A DNA stretch of 64,000 nt from Holacanthus passer (taxonomy: Eukaryota; Chordata; Actinopteri; Pomacanthidae). The stretch covers positions 2,418,001 through 2,482,000 of the forward strand of contig JAFREQ010000035.1 in the NCBI GenBank assembly GCA_025331565.1, read 5' to 3'. Every line of letters starts with the position of its first letter. Positions within the stretch are counted from its first letter, which is position 1. Below, one piece after another: positions 39,078 through 52,022 of the stretch. A program made the position numbers and the translations under genes. Under the pieces are notes generated by a model. The model searched no databases. It was given only the letters and a program-made list of their open reading frames with translations, and was not told where the DNA came from.

Positions 39078-42000
39078 ATGGATCTGTCACTCCTCTGTGT
39101 GGATGACCAAACACGGTCACCACCAGCTCTTACAGACAGTCAAACAGGCGATTCAGATTCTCTTCTGCACAATCCAACAGAAAACACACTGTCTGCATAC
39201 GAGACAGGAGCAGAGGCCGTGTCAGATCTCTCAGAGCTCTCTGACAAATCGACCGAGACTTTATCAAACGTTTCCAAAAGCCTTTCTCAGGAGAAAAGCA
39301 CTGACTCTGCCTGTTTGAAGCCTTTGTCTTCCAGCAGTGATATGTCCGAGTGTTTGTCACTTTGCTCAGAGCCTGCACCACAGGATGATGAACTCAGGGT
39401 TTGTAGCTATTTTGGCTCATCAGAACCTGTATTACCTCTTTTACCTCACCTGTCTCATGACCTTATTTACCCCCTGTCTGAATCTTTTCAGAGTTTTACG
39501 TTAAAGAACCGGCCCTCTCCTTTTCTCTCATACAACAAAATAGTCAGCCTTTTGGGGGCATGTCATCTACTTCTGAGGGTTTGATGGAGCCATCTGTCAC
39601 AGAGCCTCTCTCCAGCAGCAGTTTCTGCTCCGATCATAGTCAAGCCACTTTTCTATCAAGGTCATTATCACATCAGTCAGATAGTTTAGAGAGCGATACA
39701 GCTATAGCACCTGTGTCAGACCTTTACATCTTTGAAAGTGACACACAGGACTTCATCCTGAGCTCTAACGTTTATCCAGAGGAGATTAAAGGTCCTGAAT
39801 TCCAGCCATTACCACAAACAGGAGGGGAAAAGGCCGAGCCTGACTGCGATACACATGTCCTGATGTGTGATTCAGAAAATGTGGTGACACAATGTCATCA
39901 CGGCTCTAGCGAGGAACGAGCTATGGCAGATGATGAGTCAGATGTGAGCCAACACACAAGTTTGAAAGCACCTGCTGTGGATGCCTGTGAGGCAGACTTG
40001 ATGTCAGTAAATGATGAGAAAGCAGAGGTCACCGATTCAACCCCCCAACCACGGCGCAGTGACAGCCCCATCGAACTGTGGCTGGACGCATGCCAGTATC
40101 TGGCAGGTGAGGATGCAGAAGATAGGAGTGTTTTGGACAAGAAAGGTCATTCTCTGACGCAAGGAGGGCTCACAGCCACCAGTGACTTGTCTTTTCCTGC
40201 AAGACAGACACAAGTGTCAGGTTACAACCCTGATGCTACTGAAGGGATTGGCTGGTATGGTGATGACACTATAGGTTGGGGGCCACCGGTTGAGAGGTGG
40301 TCATCAGTGGACAGCTGGGCAAGCGCACTCTCAGACTGGACTGGGATCATCACGGCTCCACCAGAGGACTTAACAGCTGCCTTCATAGAGACAGGCGCTG
40401 AGATAGATGCTTTGACACAGGCACTAGCAGAGGTAAACACTTATTTAGATACAGAGACATCGAAAGAAGGTGAGGGTCAAGAGCCAGCATTGCTACCCAT
40501 GGGTGTGCAGGATCAGTCCCGAAAGGCACAAAACATCCCAGAGAGCTCTGACAGCTCTGGGCAGAGTTGTCTCTCTTTGTGCCTCGAAGCTTCTGGACCT
40601 GAGCTCCAAGACCGAGAGGACTCCCAGAGCATTGAATCCCTGTGTGATCCAACAGCTTCTACGCAAGAAGAAATCCAGAGCAGCCAGGCTGAGTGCTCTC
40701 CGTGCCCCACACAGCGGCATTCAACCATGGGATCATCCGGTGTTATAGTGGCCTCTCCTGGAGGATACGGCACAGATGTGATCCCTGGATCTACCTCTTC
40801 TGCAGATCTGGACCTTTCTCACTTTGGTGGATATGTTGAATCCTTTGAGACGGACATTTTCATGAGCAAAGAAGAAGATCAAATCATATTGAATATAATA
40901 GAGGATACAGATTTGGATGCAGAGCTAATCATTGAGGAGGTAAGATGACTTTCTATGTAGAATTACATGCATTTTTATCTTTTGTATTGTATAATTGAGA
41001 CTTATTATCTGGTACCATTTAGAAAAGTGTTTGACATCTGGAAAGTTTATGTAAAAAGCATGAAACATGAGTGATTTTTGGTTGCTGTGTCTTGGTACCA
41101 CACACACACATATACACATATATCTGCCCACACACTCCCAAACACACACCGCTTTTTCAGAAGTGTGTGTGGCACAGTGAAAGAGCAGTGGAAAGATTCA
41201 CCCTTCACAATAGAGAGAATAACAGCGATCACCTTCACATAAGTTGCGCTGGCCAACAGTTAAATCAGTCGTGGAAACATGGCCAGAACGTTAAATGACA
41301 TTCCCGCTCTTGCCCTTGTCGGTGTTGTCATACCTACAGCATTGAGTATAACCAGTCAGGAGGTACGGAGAGTAATCCTGAGACTACAAAACACGTATGT
41401 CACCAGACATCATGCCCACGAATATTGTCACCTTGCTTTGGATCGAAGCCATTCATTTTGCACCCAAGGACTGTCACCCAGGCTTGATTCTGTATTATTG
41501 GATAAGTCCTTTGGCTCCCATCTCAAAGACCGACAGCTGTGTGTGCTGAAGGAAACAGGAGTGCCTGAGAGGAAAACTTCAGATGGACAGAAATGGCATC
41601 TAATAATAGCTGAGAGTTCAATGATAATAGCATGCATCCGTGGCGTGTCAGGGCGGAGGGGTGAGAGGAGAGCACAGCTGAGGAGTGAAACGCGACCCCC
41701 CTTTGCTCTCTCTCTCTTTTCATACGCACCCTTTAACACACCCATTCCCACCGCATCTCCTTTAAAAACCCAGGATCAGAACACCAAAGGGTCTGTGGGT
41801 CCAGGAGACTACTTTTGATTGGCTTAGGTGCACAGGGCTTAGCTGGAGCTCCCGACTATTACAGCGACAGCGAAGGTTTCAGTTGCATGCAGGACATATG
41901 GACTGTGGATATAGGAGCATGGTGTTTCATAAACGTCTGCATTGTGGCTGTATAGAAAGGTATGTGTTGAACAGAAAAAACACCTGAAATTGCATTTTTT

Positions 42001-45000
42001 CCAACCTTATCTCTGCAAAATCTGCCCTTAACTGTAGTATTATTATGTACTATCATATTACAATCTCAGTGGGGTCTGACACTCCGACTCAAGCATAAGA
42101 GGAATAAAATTCTTAGAAAGAAATATCACACACTTTCTTAAAATTACCTCACATTTTTATTAATATTTGTCCGTTTTCATTATCAGCCCTTTGCAGATGG
42201 ACTGTGTAAAGTGACAGATGAGCACAGTCTCTCCCAGCCGGACTCAGCGGTCGAGCAGGAAGCTAAAAGGAGCCTCGGGCCAGTTGAGGTTGATCGTGGA
42301 ACTGAATGTTCAGCAGATCTTCGTTTCCTCACCACACACACAGACTCACACGTGCCAGGTGTGGACACACAACCTGGCCTGCATATAAATGCTCACACAC
42401 ACGTGTCATCTGACACTTCACCAGACTTTGACGGAGCATGTCAGTTGGATCCACAGTGGGGAAGTCCCAAGTTTATTATGCCCTTAGCTCCTCTCGGTAT
42501 CGGCTCCTCCGTCGTCTGTCGGACAAACAGCGGTCTGAAAGGTGATCAAACCTGTGCCAAAAGGTCTCTCAATGACAACAGAGACCTCAGTTGTGATCAC
42601 GTACAACCTTGTGTTCTTTGGCCAACCTCGGATAGGATTACTGGCAAACCATCTTTGGAAGGTGATGAGGAGCTGATTCATAAACAGGAAAATACAATAG
42701 ACTCTTCTGAGAGGTCTTCATCAGAGGAACAACTGGACTTGGACACTACAGAGTCTTTCTTCACTGCAAGAAAAACAATAATTGAGGAGCTGAATGACTT
42801 CAGTAGAGAACTGTCAAACCTGACTGTTGTCCCCGGAGGTCATTTCTTCATCTCAGAGGAGAACCGCATTGCATTTATCACCTTAGATATAAATGACCCA
42901 TTTGTCCCCAGGGCTGCAAAACCCATCTCCATAGCTGGAAATTCCGAGTTGAATCAGAAATCAGCTGAAAAGATGCCTCATAAAACCCACAAGTCCACCT
43001 CGGAGAGCAAAACACGCTCCAAAAAGGACAAGTCAGCGGGTCATTATTATGGCACACCAGCTTCCAAGAAGCAGGAGAATTTATCTCACCATGTTTCAGC
43101 CCAGCAGGTCTGCAAACAGCAAGAACCTTATCCTCTTACTGGAGAAAATCATACAGGAGAGAAGACTCCAGCTGGACTTGAGGACAAGGAGGCTAAATTA
43201 GTCATTGAGACCGGTGTGGCAACTGAGAAGGCGCCAAGCAAAACACATGGCAAGAAGAAAAAGAAACACGGTCAGAATGTGACAGGAGTGAAAAGTGTAG
43301 GGGAGCCACTGGCTGAAGTGGAGAATGGAGCTAAACCAAAGACTACAAAAGGAAGGATTGACATGTTTGAGGCCAAGCTGGGTGTTAAAGCTGGGAAACC
43401 TCAAAAGGACAGTGATCAGTTACATGGTGCTGAGAAAAAATCCCAGCAACCAGAGACTAAAGCTTCCCAGGGAGAACAACCTCCACATCATACGGATCAT
43501 AAAGACCACCAGCCAAAAAACTTCACCAGTCCTTTGAACGATGATATTATTAAAAGACGACGCCTGTCAGAGGATAAGTTTGGGAAGATTGTCGGCGTTT
43601 TGGAGTCTAAACTACCGAAGCCAGACGTTTCTATCCAGGCAAAGGGAGAGGAGCCCAAAACAGATGCTGGGGCAACTCGTAAGAAGGCGTACAGCGACGT
43701 GGTCAAACAGAAAATCCCACCTAAGGAAGGTAAGGAATAAACATGAAACCATTTTTCTGCAAAGCGCTCTTCTATGACAGTTTTCCAGCTGTTCTACTGC
43801 ATGACTGTTCATGAACTCACATTCTTCACCTTATAATAAAAGCATGTGATCATGTCTGTAGAGCCCAAGGTGGTGAAGCCCATCCAGGCTGTGGCAGTGA
43901 GCGGAGACCCCCAGAGTTTGTGCCTGTGGTGTCAGTTCACAGCCGTCTTCTCCCAACACACTGTCACCTGGAGCAGAGACGCCACTGTCCTGTCTGAGAT
44001 CAAGAGAAGGTACTTTTAATTTAATGTTTTAATTTTGCATGATTTTTACAATGTATTTTCTTCCATTTTACCCTCATCTTCACGCAACACTTTTACATAA
44101 CTCAGCTTTACACCCAAAAGCACCAACCCAGTCTCCTACACATACCAGTGATTTACCATCTAACCCATAACCAGATTATCTTTGGCAACTGGTTCACTCC
44201 TTTAGTCTAAGTGATGCTATAGCTGTGGTTCCTTATCTTTTCCCACAGTCCCTTAACTCTTAACTACTTCGCCACCGATCATACTCCAAATATTTTCAAT
44301 TTAATTGATTTAAAATTGGATGTTGCTTGCTCCATTAATTTTTATCTAGGTATTTGAAATGTTTATTCATGACTTTTACCCACAGTTTCAACTTCTCTGC
44401 TCACTCAATTGCAACACTGGTGTTACATCTGACTATGGATATATTTTTTTTTTTTAATTCACATTTAATTCAAACGTCTTTTTTTTCACATGACTTGACC
44501 TACCATTACTCCACAATCTGCCCCTAGTTGAGAATCACTGATCACTGTCAGGCAGTGAGATAGACTTCAGAAAATGTAGGAGGAAAGTAGGTGGAAAATC
44601 TGTTATGCAATACTTTGACTGCAGGGATAAAGGCTTTTACATTTTGCTTCCTTTTTAAATTTTTGCCCAGCAGTCATAGCTGCTTGTTTAACCTACATAT
44701 CTATAGCTACTTCACTTGCATAATACTCTAGTTGTTGTGAACATTCTCCAAGTAGCAAGCAAAGCAAGCAAAACAAATTTCAGCAGACAATTCATATTTT
44801 TTGCCGTAGAGAGGAACCTGGATTAACATAATCTATATAATTAAACATAATAGTGAATCAAAATTTCAGATTATGTTCAGATCTGATGCCAGAGGGTTGT
44901 TGTATATAGATTAGTGACTTTGTGTGGTGCATTTTGTGACACTGTACCTTTCTCTGAAGTGCAGGGGACGAGAGCAGAGTGTCACTGACCATCTCCAACG

Positions 45001-47024
45001 CTTCTCACAAAGACTTGGGCAAGTACCAGTGTCGGCTCACCGGTTTACATGGATCAGTCAGCCTGGACTACCTGCTCACATATGAAGGTATAAAACATGA
45101 CTTAACTATAACAACTATTTTGAACATGGACAAGAAAAATGTACAGATAAAAATGTGTATCTTTTTGACAGTGCTCAGTGAGATTGTCATCCCTCCATCT
45201 CCAAAGACCATCCCATGTGAGTTGTGATCTTAGAACAAGGTTTAACACATAGTTTTTTGTTTTGTTTTGGATCTTAACGTATTGTGTCTGTCTTTCTTTT
45301 TCCTAGCTGCTCCTGTCGAGATGGGGACTGAAGAGGAAGATGTCCAGTGTTCAAGGCTGTTGTTCAAAGAGGATTTCTTAGCTGACCAATACTTTGGAGA
45401 GAACCAACCTGCCAGCATCCTCACTGAAAAGGTCCACTTTGGGGAGGGGATGCACCGGCGGGCTTTCCGGACCAAGCTGCAAGCGGGTCAGATACCCCTG
45501 TTAGTACCTGGACACTCCTGTGTGCTCAAAGTGCACAATGCTATCAGCTACGGGACCAAGAACAACGACGAGCTCGTTCAGAAGAACTTCACCTTGGCTG
45601 TAGAGGTAAGAACGTCACTCTGATGTTGATGCTCAACAGTCCTTTAAAAAAGTATAAATAAAAGTATAATTGAATTATGTGCATAAAAGTTCTTGTTGGG
45701 TACCAAGTGCCACATTACATGTCACAGCATACTTTTTCTGCCACAAGACTATGAATTCAAATATAACTTATAATTACAACATTGTTACCACATTTATTTC
45801 TAATATAAATTGTAATATAAAATAAATTGTGCTAAAAGTTTTGTGACAACATTTTTTTGAGGAAAAAAAAAACACAACAAATGCTCAGAATTTCAGATTT
45901 AATTTTTTGCCAAAAATTTCTCATGCAACGTTATTAAACATATTCAAATTGACAACAATTCAAATTGCATTTATGGCTTAAAAATGAATTTGCATAGAAG
46001 GTTTTGTGCCATATTATGCACACACCATACACAATCTCGTATCAAGGTTTTTATGATATGTCTTTTATTATTAACCTACAAAAGCATTGCTGGCTTTTAA
46101 CAGTTAAACCGCTGTGTGTGCTACAGAAAAAAGGTGTAATGTAATTGACTTTTTGCTCTGTAGGAGTGTCAGGTCCAGAACACAGCAAGAGAGTACATCA
46201 AAGCATACACCACTGCAGCCCAGTCTGTTGAAGCCTTCGGAGAGATCCCAGAGTGAGTGACACATACGGCAAGCTATAAACTTAATGCACAATAAAAAGT
46301 CTCTGCAGCACATTTGCCTTCAAATGATTAAGCTATTTTGTTTCATGATTTCCACTAGGATCATTCCCATCTACCTGGTTCACCGTCCATCCAACGACAT
46401 CCCGTACGCCACGCTGGAGGAGGAGCTGATTGGCGACTTCGTCAAGTATTCGGTCAAGGACGGCAAAGAAATCAACCTGATGAGACGCGACTCGGAGGCA
46501 GGACAGAAATGTTGTACCTTCCAACATTGGGTCTACCACAAGACTGAGGGCAACCTGCTGGTGACGGACATGCAAGGTCAGGAAAAACCTGAACGTTTTG
46601 ATCATTTGAAAGTGTGCAAATATAGAAATTCAATGCATTTTTTTGAGTGCTAAATATCAATCTGATTTCTGTGGTTTCAGGAGTGGGAATGAGGCTTACT
46701 GATGTGGGAATAGCCACCTGTAAGAAAGGGTGAGTATTTTTATGAGACCGATGATAAATGCAAAAATTGTTGTTCATGCAAATTGATGTATTAATCATTT
46801 ATTTCTGTTTTTTTAGATATAAAGGCTTCAAAGGAAACTGTGCCACCTCCTTCATTGACCAGTTCAAAGCTTTGCACCAGTGCAACACGTACTGCGAGAT
46901 CCTGGGCCTCAAATCCCTGCAGCCCAAAGCTAAAAAGCCTGCATCTGCTCCCAAACCCAAACCCCAACCCTCCGCTGCACCCAAGAAGAAAACATTCGGG
47001 CCAACAGTGAAGGGCAAGTCATAA
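39078..47024 (+). CDS. alpk2: Alpha-protein kinase 2, 10 coding exons, one apparent frameshift
   Basis: Atypical (alpha-type) Ser/Thr kinase; ALPK2 is linked to heart development in vertebrates. Exons: 39078-40939, 42187-43729, 43862-44009, 44960-45087, 45172-45216, 45307-45605, 46164-46252, 46359-46576, 46681-46729, 46817-47024. Expected about 1529 aa. The first two large exons encode acidic, Ser/Thr- and then Lys-rich disordered sequence. Exons 3-4 give one Ig-like domain ([11 protein letters not shown] ... KYQCRL). From about residue 1242 an alpha-kinase domain runs to about 1497, including the C-terminal zinc-site Cys pair ([11 protein letters not shown]), then a Lys/Pro-rich tail. Start: ATG 39078 is the first usable Met after in-frame stops at 39021 and 39042, but mammalian ALPK2 has a further N-terminal Ig domain, so an upstream exon may be missing. 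A 1-bp frameshift lies within 39482-39581. Confidence 0.9.
39482..39581 (+). other. alpk2: Interval holding an apparent 1-bp deletion in alpk2 exon 1
   Basis: Frame 39078 onward stays open to a stop at 39582-39584, and the continuing long frame is open only from 39482. The shift must fall between them and needs one added base. The simplest sites are the A-run at 39537-39540 (giving [14 protein letters not shown]) or the G-run at 39554-39558. Confidence 0.75.
41279..41818 (+). CDS. Unassigned 179-aa open frame in the alpk2 intron
   Basis: ATG at 41279 in good context (GAAACATGGCC) opens 179 codons, the longest frame in the window not explained by a known gene. The predicted protein ([20 protein letters not shown] ... 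GSVGPGDYF) begins with a hydrophobic stretch and then has mixed basic and polar composition. I do not recognise it. It lies wholly inside the alpk2 intron 40940-42186, same strand. It may be an alternative alpk2 exon, a nested single-exon gene, a decayed retrocopy or chance: one frame this long is not very improbable in 64 kb. Confidence 0.2.
   Translation: MARTLNDIPALALVGVVIPTALSITSQEVRRVILRLQNTYVTRHHAHEYCHLALDRSHSFCTQGLSPRLDSVLLDKSFGSHLKDRQLCVLKETGVPERKTSDGQKWHLIIAESSMIIACIRGVSGRRGERRAQLRSETRPPFALSLFSYAPFNTPIPTASPLKTQDQNTKGSVGPGDYF
44217..44545. repeat. Possible decayed MITE in an alpk2 intron
   Basis: The left end (GTGGTTCCTTATCTTTTCCC) and the reverse complement of the right end (AGTGATTCTCAACTAGGGG) weakly resemble the 'AGTGGTTCTCAAC' terminal-repeat type. 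No coding sequence inside. Confidence 0.3.
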
Positions 47025-49598
47025 TAGGAGGAGACTCTTGGACTGTGGGTTTCATTGTTATTGAAATGGTGAAGTGTTTGGTGATTTTTTTTCTTTAGTC
47101 ACGTTGGACCTTGTTGTGCAGAGTTTGTTAAATCAGAAAGTTTTGGGGAGATCATGGAGGAGACAGACTCTGCATTGAGAGACCGGCGACTGTTGTTTCA
47201 TAAGAGTTTTGCTTCATCTCATGTTGAACATTTGAGAGATATATTTTATTTTAATGAGCATTTCACCAGAGATGGTTTCTGTATGAGAGAGTAATTATAA
47301 CCTAGGGTGGGAAGCTTTATTTAGTTTTGTGAAAACTGTGACAAATGTAACACTTTAACACTTGAAACTGATGAGAATGATGTGTTTGTGTTGAACTGTG
47401 ATGTCTTAGAGAGATCGCTTTATTGATGAGGTGCAATGACTTTTCTTTACAGTTTTTCTTGTTTTTCTACTTTGGTGATGTTTTCAAACTATTAGTTCAT
47501 TAAATTAATGAACTTGTCAATTTATTGATTTGAGGAAATGTCCTTCAAGTAGGTTGTATGATAAATTAGACACGATTATTATTTTGGGTTCAGTTACACA
47601 GTATGAGTGGGTCATTTTTGCATATTTGCTTTGCAAGGTGAAAAAGGTGTTTGATGAAAGTATATTCAGTTTAATGTGATATTATTATAATGTAGTAAAG
47701 CTGATTCAGGATATGCTGGTATTTATATTCTGAAAATAACACAAAGTCATTTTGTACACAAAAAGCTCAGTGTGTCTTTGAATGTATTCACTGAAAAATG
47801 TGAAGATTTATTGATTTGTCAATTTATTATCTGGGGTAATCCTGCTTGTTACATTGATTTTGAATGTCTGGCATCGTTTCAAGGATCTATGCTGTACCGG
47901 TCTAGCTCTAGTAAAAGACTTCTAAAACTGAACCCGGTAATCGAACCACACTAAGAGTTAAATCTATTTTCTGTACGTAGTCCATATGATCTCAGTAGCA
48001 TGCTGGCTATTTGATTGCAGGCTCAAATGGTCTCTGCATAAAAAGACACTCTGTCCTTATCTCTGTTGCCTTTTAAATCCCTGACCCAAATTGCTTACAC
48101 AGCACTCAGGGTGCAGCTATGGCCAGTGTGTAGATCTTTGTTATTAAAGAGATGTTGCTGGTTGAAGATGCTTTCTGATTTCTTTTTTGGTGAACTTAAA
48201 TAATGTGAACATATTTCCTGTAATGGGACCTTTGACCTTTGATGGGTTTGAGGGAGGAGGAAGTATTGGATCAGGATTTTGACATTTATGCAAATATCTG
48301 TTTGTATTTCAGGCAGGAGTTGAAGGTATTTATACAATATGATCAATGGATATTTAATTCTTGTGCAAAAGTTCACTCTTGAGCAACAGACAAAAAAACC
48401 CAAACACTGTTTATTCACATTATTTGCATGGATGAAGAAAAGCATTACAAGTGTTTGAATTAGTTTACATGTTGAAAACGTTGGCAGCAGCATGAAAACA
48501 AATGGGCCGTCTATTCTTATCTTATACTTACAGGAGAAGGTCTCCAGCAGCAAATTAGCGCCTACAACTCAAAAGTAAGTGGGTCACACACAGAGGCTGA
48601 AGATCATGAAAGACGTATCAACACACCGCACGTCTATTTTCATCTCTGCCCCTCCTGCATAGTGTAACGTGTCCCAAGTTATAGACACCACTGACAGATG
48701 GGGACACGTTTTCACAACCAGGAGAACCAGGAAATCGAGGAAGATATTGCAGTCCTTCTCTCACTGTAGCTATTTAGTGTGATAATGGCGTTTGATACAG
48801 AGGACACAAACACCATTGTCACACTCCACAGCTCTGGAGGACAGTGTTAAGTGTTGATACTGCACGCGGAGAGGTGGTTAATACAAACTGGTGAACCTGG
48901 TGAAACAAGGAAAAAAAGACGTGGAAGCAAGAGCAATGGAGAGAAGGAAAGTGAGAGAAAAAACCAAACTTGAAAGAAAGATAATGTTAAAATACACATG
49001 GTGATGACATCAGCCTGAAATCACACTATGATTTATGATTATCTATATGGCACTTTAATTTTGTACCTAACTATAATTTGAAATAAAACATAAATGCAAA
49101 AATGGAAAATAGGGAAAATAATGCTGAGTAAATACACAAGGCTTATCCAAAGCGTCCAAAGTCCGGGCAAGTCTTTTTCTCTTGATTGTGGGGATGAGTG
49201 CAGCTGTGTGCATGGTGTGTATGTGTGTGTGTGAATGAGAGTGTGTGAGAGAGAAACTAAGTCAAAGAACACCTGTGTAATCTGCATTTTTTCCATATAA
49301 TATTTTTGCATAAAGTTTTCTCAAATGTAGTTGAAAAAAACATCACAGTAGATTCAGTACATGATTGTTTCTGTTTTTGACTATATTACATTTCTGAGCT
49401 GAAAATGACACAATTTATTTTCTTAAATTTATCTCATAGTTCACAACTGTACTAATAAAACTGTGAGATAAAGACATTATAAAAGGATTCAGACCTATTG
49501 CAGGACGACCGACTCACCTCATGTTTCCAAAGTGGATCCTCTTTCCAGATTCATTCATTCATCCCCAGATGTCATTCTCCTGCTCCTGACTCCTCCAG

Positions 49599-49907
49599 CT
49601 ACTCTCTTCCTCTGCTCCTTCCCTCAGCACTCCAGCGATCTTTGTCTCCGGGTCTTTCCAAAGAGTTAAAAGTCCAGTAGTGCGTCCGGAGCCGCGTGTT
49701 CACGAGGTGATACGTGGTGCATTTGGGTTTGATGCTGTCCAAGTCTTTATGTAGACGGAGCAGGGTTTGGACAAACAGCCAGTTCCACATTAGTGATAAG
49801 CTACAGGGGAAGTATTGATCGGCCCTGACCAGAGGTAGAGGGTGAGGGGTGGAGGAGGCGGAGACCAAAAAACTGCCCTCGGTGAGGCAACAGGGCCTTA
49901 ATACCAA
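49599..49907 (-). CDS. Unassigned 102-aa open frame
   Basis: High-complexity sequence with a balanced composition, including the stretch WNWLFVQTLLRLHKDLDSIK followed by PKCTTYHLVN, unlike the AT-rich chance frames around it. GC content is locally higher than in the flanks. No motif that I can name and no clear splice signals. It could be a remnant exon, a repeat-derived frame or a chance frame in a GC-richer island. Confidence 0.2.
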   Translation of the reverse strand: MVLRPCCLTEGSFLVSASSTPHPLPLVRADQYFPCSLSLMWNWLFVQTLLRLHKDLDSIKPKCTTYHLVNTRLRTHYWTFNSLERPGDKDRWSAEGRSRGRE

Positions 49908-51622
49908 GGTTTCACCGTGAGCTGAATGTAACAGACTTAGGTGACGGTTCCTGACTGAAGAAGGAGTTGGAAAATTTCTGTCGTAAGATTTGGACCTTGG
50001 TGGAGTTGAAGGGCCAAAAAGTCAGCAAGGTTCACAAGTAAATTTAGCAAAATTAGACTCATGAAGTGAAAGCAAGTCAAAGTTAAGTTATTTTTGTCAT
50101 ATGTTTATCTCATAGGTAAAATCCTCACTGTTCTTATCTGAAAGCGTGGACTCACAGTGAATCCAAATTCTTAGTGGTTAATAGTTAATGGATAGAAAAT
50201 AGATAGACTCTAAGTAGTGATACATCCCTGAGGTTCAGTTTCACAATAAAACCTGTCACTTAGCTGAAGTAGCATCTCTTTAACTGGAGGTCTCTCAGCT
50301 CAGTTTTCACCATCTGAAGCTATATAATGTTAAATCTGTGATTCCTAACCAGGGGGAAAGTAAGTAACACAAAAATAACACATCAGTATAAACTTGAACA
50401 GGTTTTATTGGTTTTCTATTGTCCTGAAAATGAGTCCTGGCTGTTAAAGCTGACTCGTTTCTATACTGAAATACATGGCAAACTTCAGGACGCATGAAAC
50501 AATAAACACAACTGGTCATTCACACTCACACTTTCACACTTGATAAGCTTAAACTGGAGGTGGTTAATAAACAGTAATAGCTAAAGGTAATGGATAAACA
50601 GATGGGTTTATCAAAAGTGATGGATACATGGTTAAAATAGTCAGCTAAAAATCAAGGATCTCCCAATTCTGCTACAAGTGGTGGAAGCACAAATGCAAAC
50701 TTGACCTAACCGACCTAAACTGTATATAAGGATATGGCAGTGTTAAACAATGTCCAGTTTAAAATGAATGAACACATTTGGAACATGACAGTTGGTGTCG
50801 ATGGAGGAGGAGCAGCAAATGTGTCAGAGCATCACGACATTGCATGTGTTCATCACTGGATTTTTCCATTTGAAATAAAGTGGTCATTATACAATAATGA
50901 TCAGTAAACTTAGAAATAGAAACTTGATAATATTGCGATGGCTGAGCATGTGATTGTGTTCGCAATTTGTTTTGTGTTTAAAAGTAAGACTTTAGCGTCT
51001 AAGTTTGGCTCTTTTTATTAAGTGTTTTGCTTATCAACTTATGAAGACCGAGCCAAAGCAAATATAAAATACTGTAATAATACTGGTGAGTTTATTTTTA
51101 TATATGTATGACATATGGACGTTATGAATGAATATTTAAAATCAAATATTAGATCAGAGGTTTGCCTAATTGAGGCTTAGCTGAGGAGCAACATTAGAGC
51201 TGAAAACATTGATTATTAGATGCTTTCAATTTGTTATTTTCCATTTTTGGTCCAGGTTATTATCAGGGTTTCATTAAGGTCAGTGCTGCAACACAACATA
51301 GAAACAGGCCTGTGAGAGAAGGACCGACTTTAAAACTTATCTTTAACAGAAATTAACTCTTTCACTTTCTCATGATTCATTATTTAAGAGTTAAGATTTG
51401 TTCTCATTTACACATTGTTTTTTTCTGAGCGGGTGAAATGTTTTAGAAGGCGGATCCAGGGAAGAGTTGGCTCTCGGCTTGTTTGTGAGCAGATCGAGGG
51501 TAGCAGGGCTTGATAAAATGTCCCCGGACTGGCAGGGTAGCCTTTATTTGCTTGTCCTTGGAGCTGATAACTCCTAGATTGCGATTGTGTGAATGAACTG
51601 ATGTCCCTTCACCACACCACGT

Positions 51623-51626
<4 letters not shown>

Positions 51627-51655
<29 letters not shown>
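51627..51655 (+). repeat. (CA)n microsatellite
   Basis: About 14 CA units after GTGCG, in the alpk2-nedd4l intergenic interval. Confidence 0.85.
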
Positions 51656-51659
<4 letters not shown>

Positions 51660-51930
51660 ACAGGGACAGTTTTAGGTCTTGCTAATTTCTCAGGACGGGT
51701 CGTCTAAAAAGTGATTTTATCAACAAGTATTTGAATGCCAGGAAAGTGTGTCAAGGTTGAAATAAAATTTCCCTCGACAGCAGCACCTGTATATATTTTA
51801 CATACTGTTGTGCATATTTGTCTGTAACAGTGAATCCCAATTTACAATATGCTCATTTATTAGACCTTAATTCAAATTTTAGCTGAACATAGCGGTCAAA
51901 TAAATCGTACATTATTTTCCTCTCACATGT

Positions 51931-52022
51931 AGTGGTGTAAAAGTAAAAAGCAAAATTGTACTTAAAGCTGCACTTAAATGCATCACTTGAGTAAATATAC
52001 TTAGTTACTTACATCACTGTAG
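51931..52022 (+). repeat. hAT-like MITE, right-end fragment
   Basis: Contains 'GTACTTAAAGCTGCACTTAA' and 'GAGTAAATATACTTAGTTAC', then 'TACATCACTG': the right-terminal section of the family at 33384-34022. Confidence 0.55.

Noticed and set aside
44009..44964. Apparent fourth frameshift between the two alpk2 Ig exons
   Set aside because: Using GTGCAG as acceptor gives a phase clash, but the AG at 44958-44959 gives exon start 44960 and a clean [15 protein letters not shown] join, so no lesion is needed.
48095..48553. 152-aa minus-strand frame
   Set aside because: Composition is what AT-rich DNA gives by chance (Phe, Leu, Ile, Cys, Lys rich), no domain, and it overlaps the probable alpk2 3' flank.
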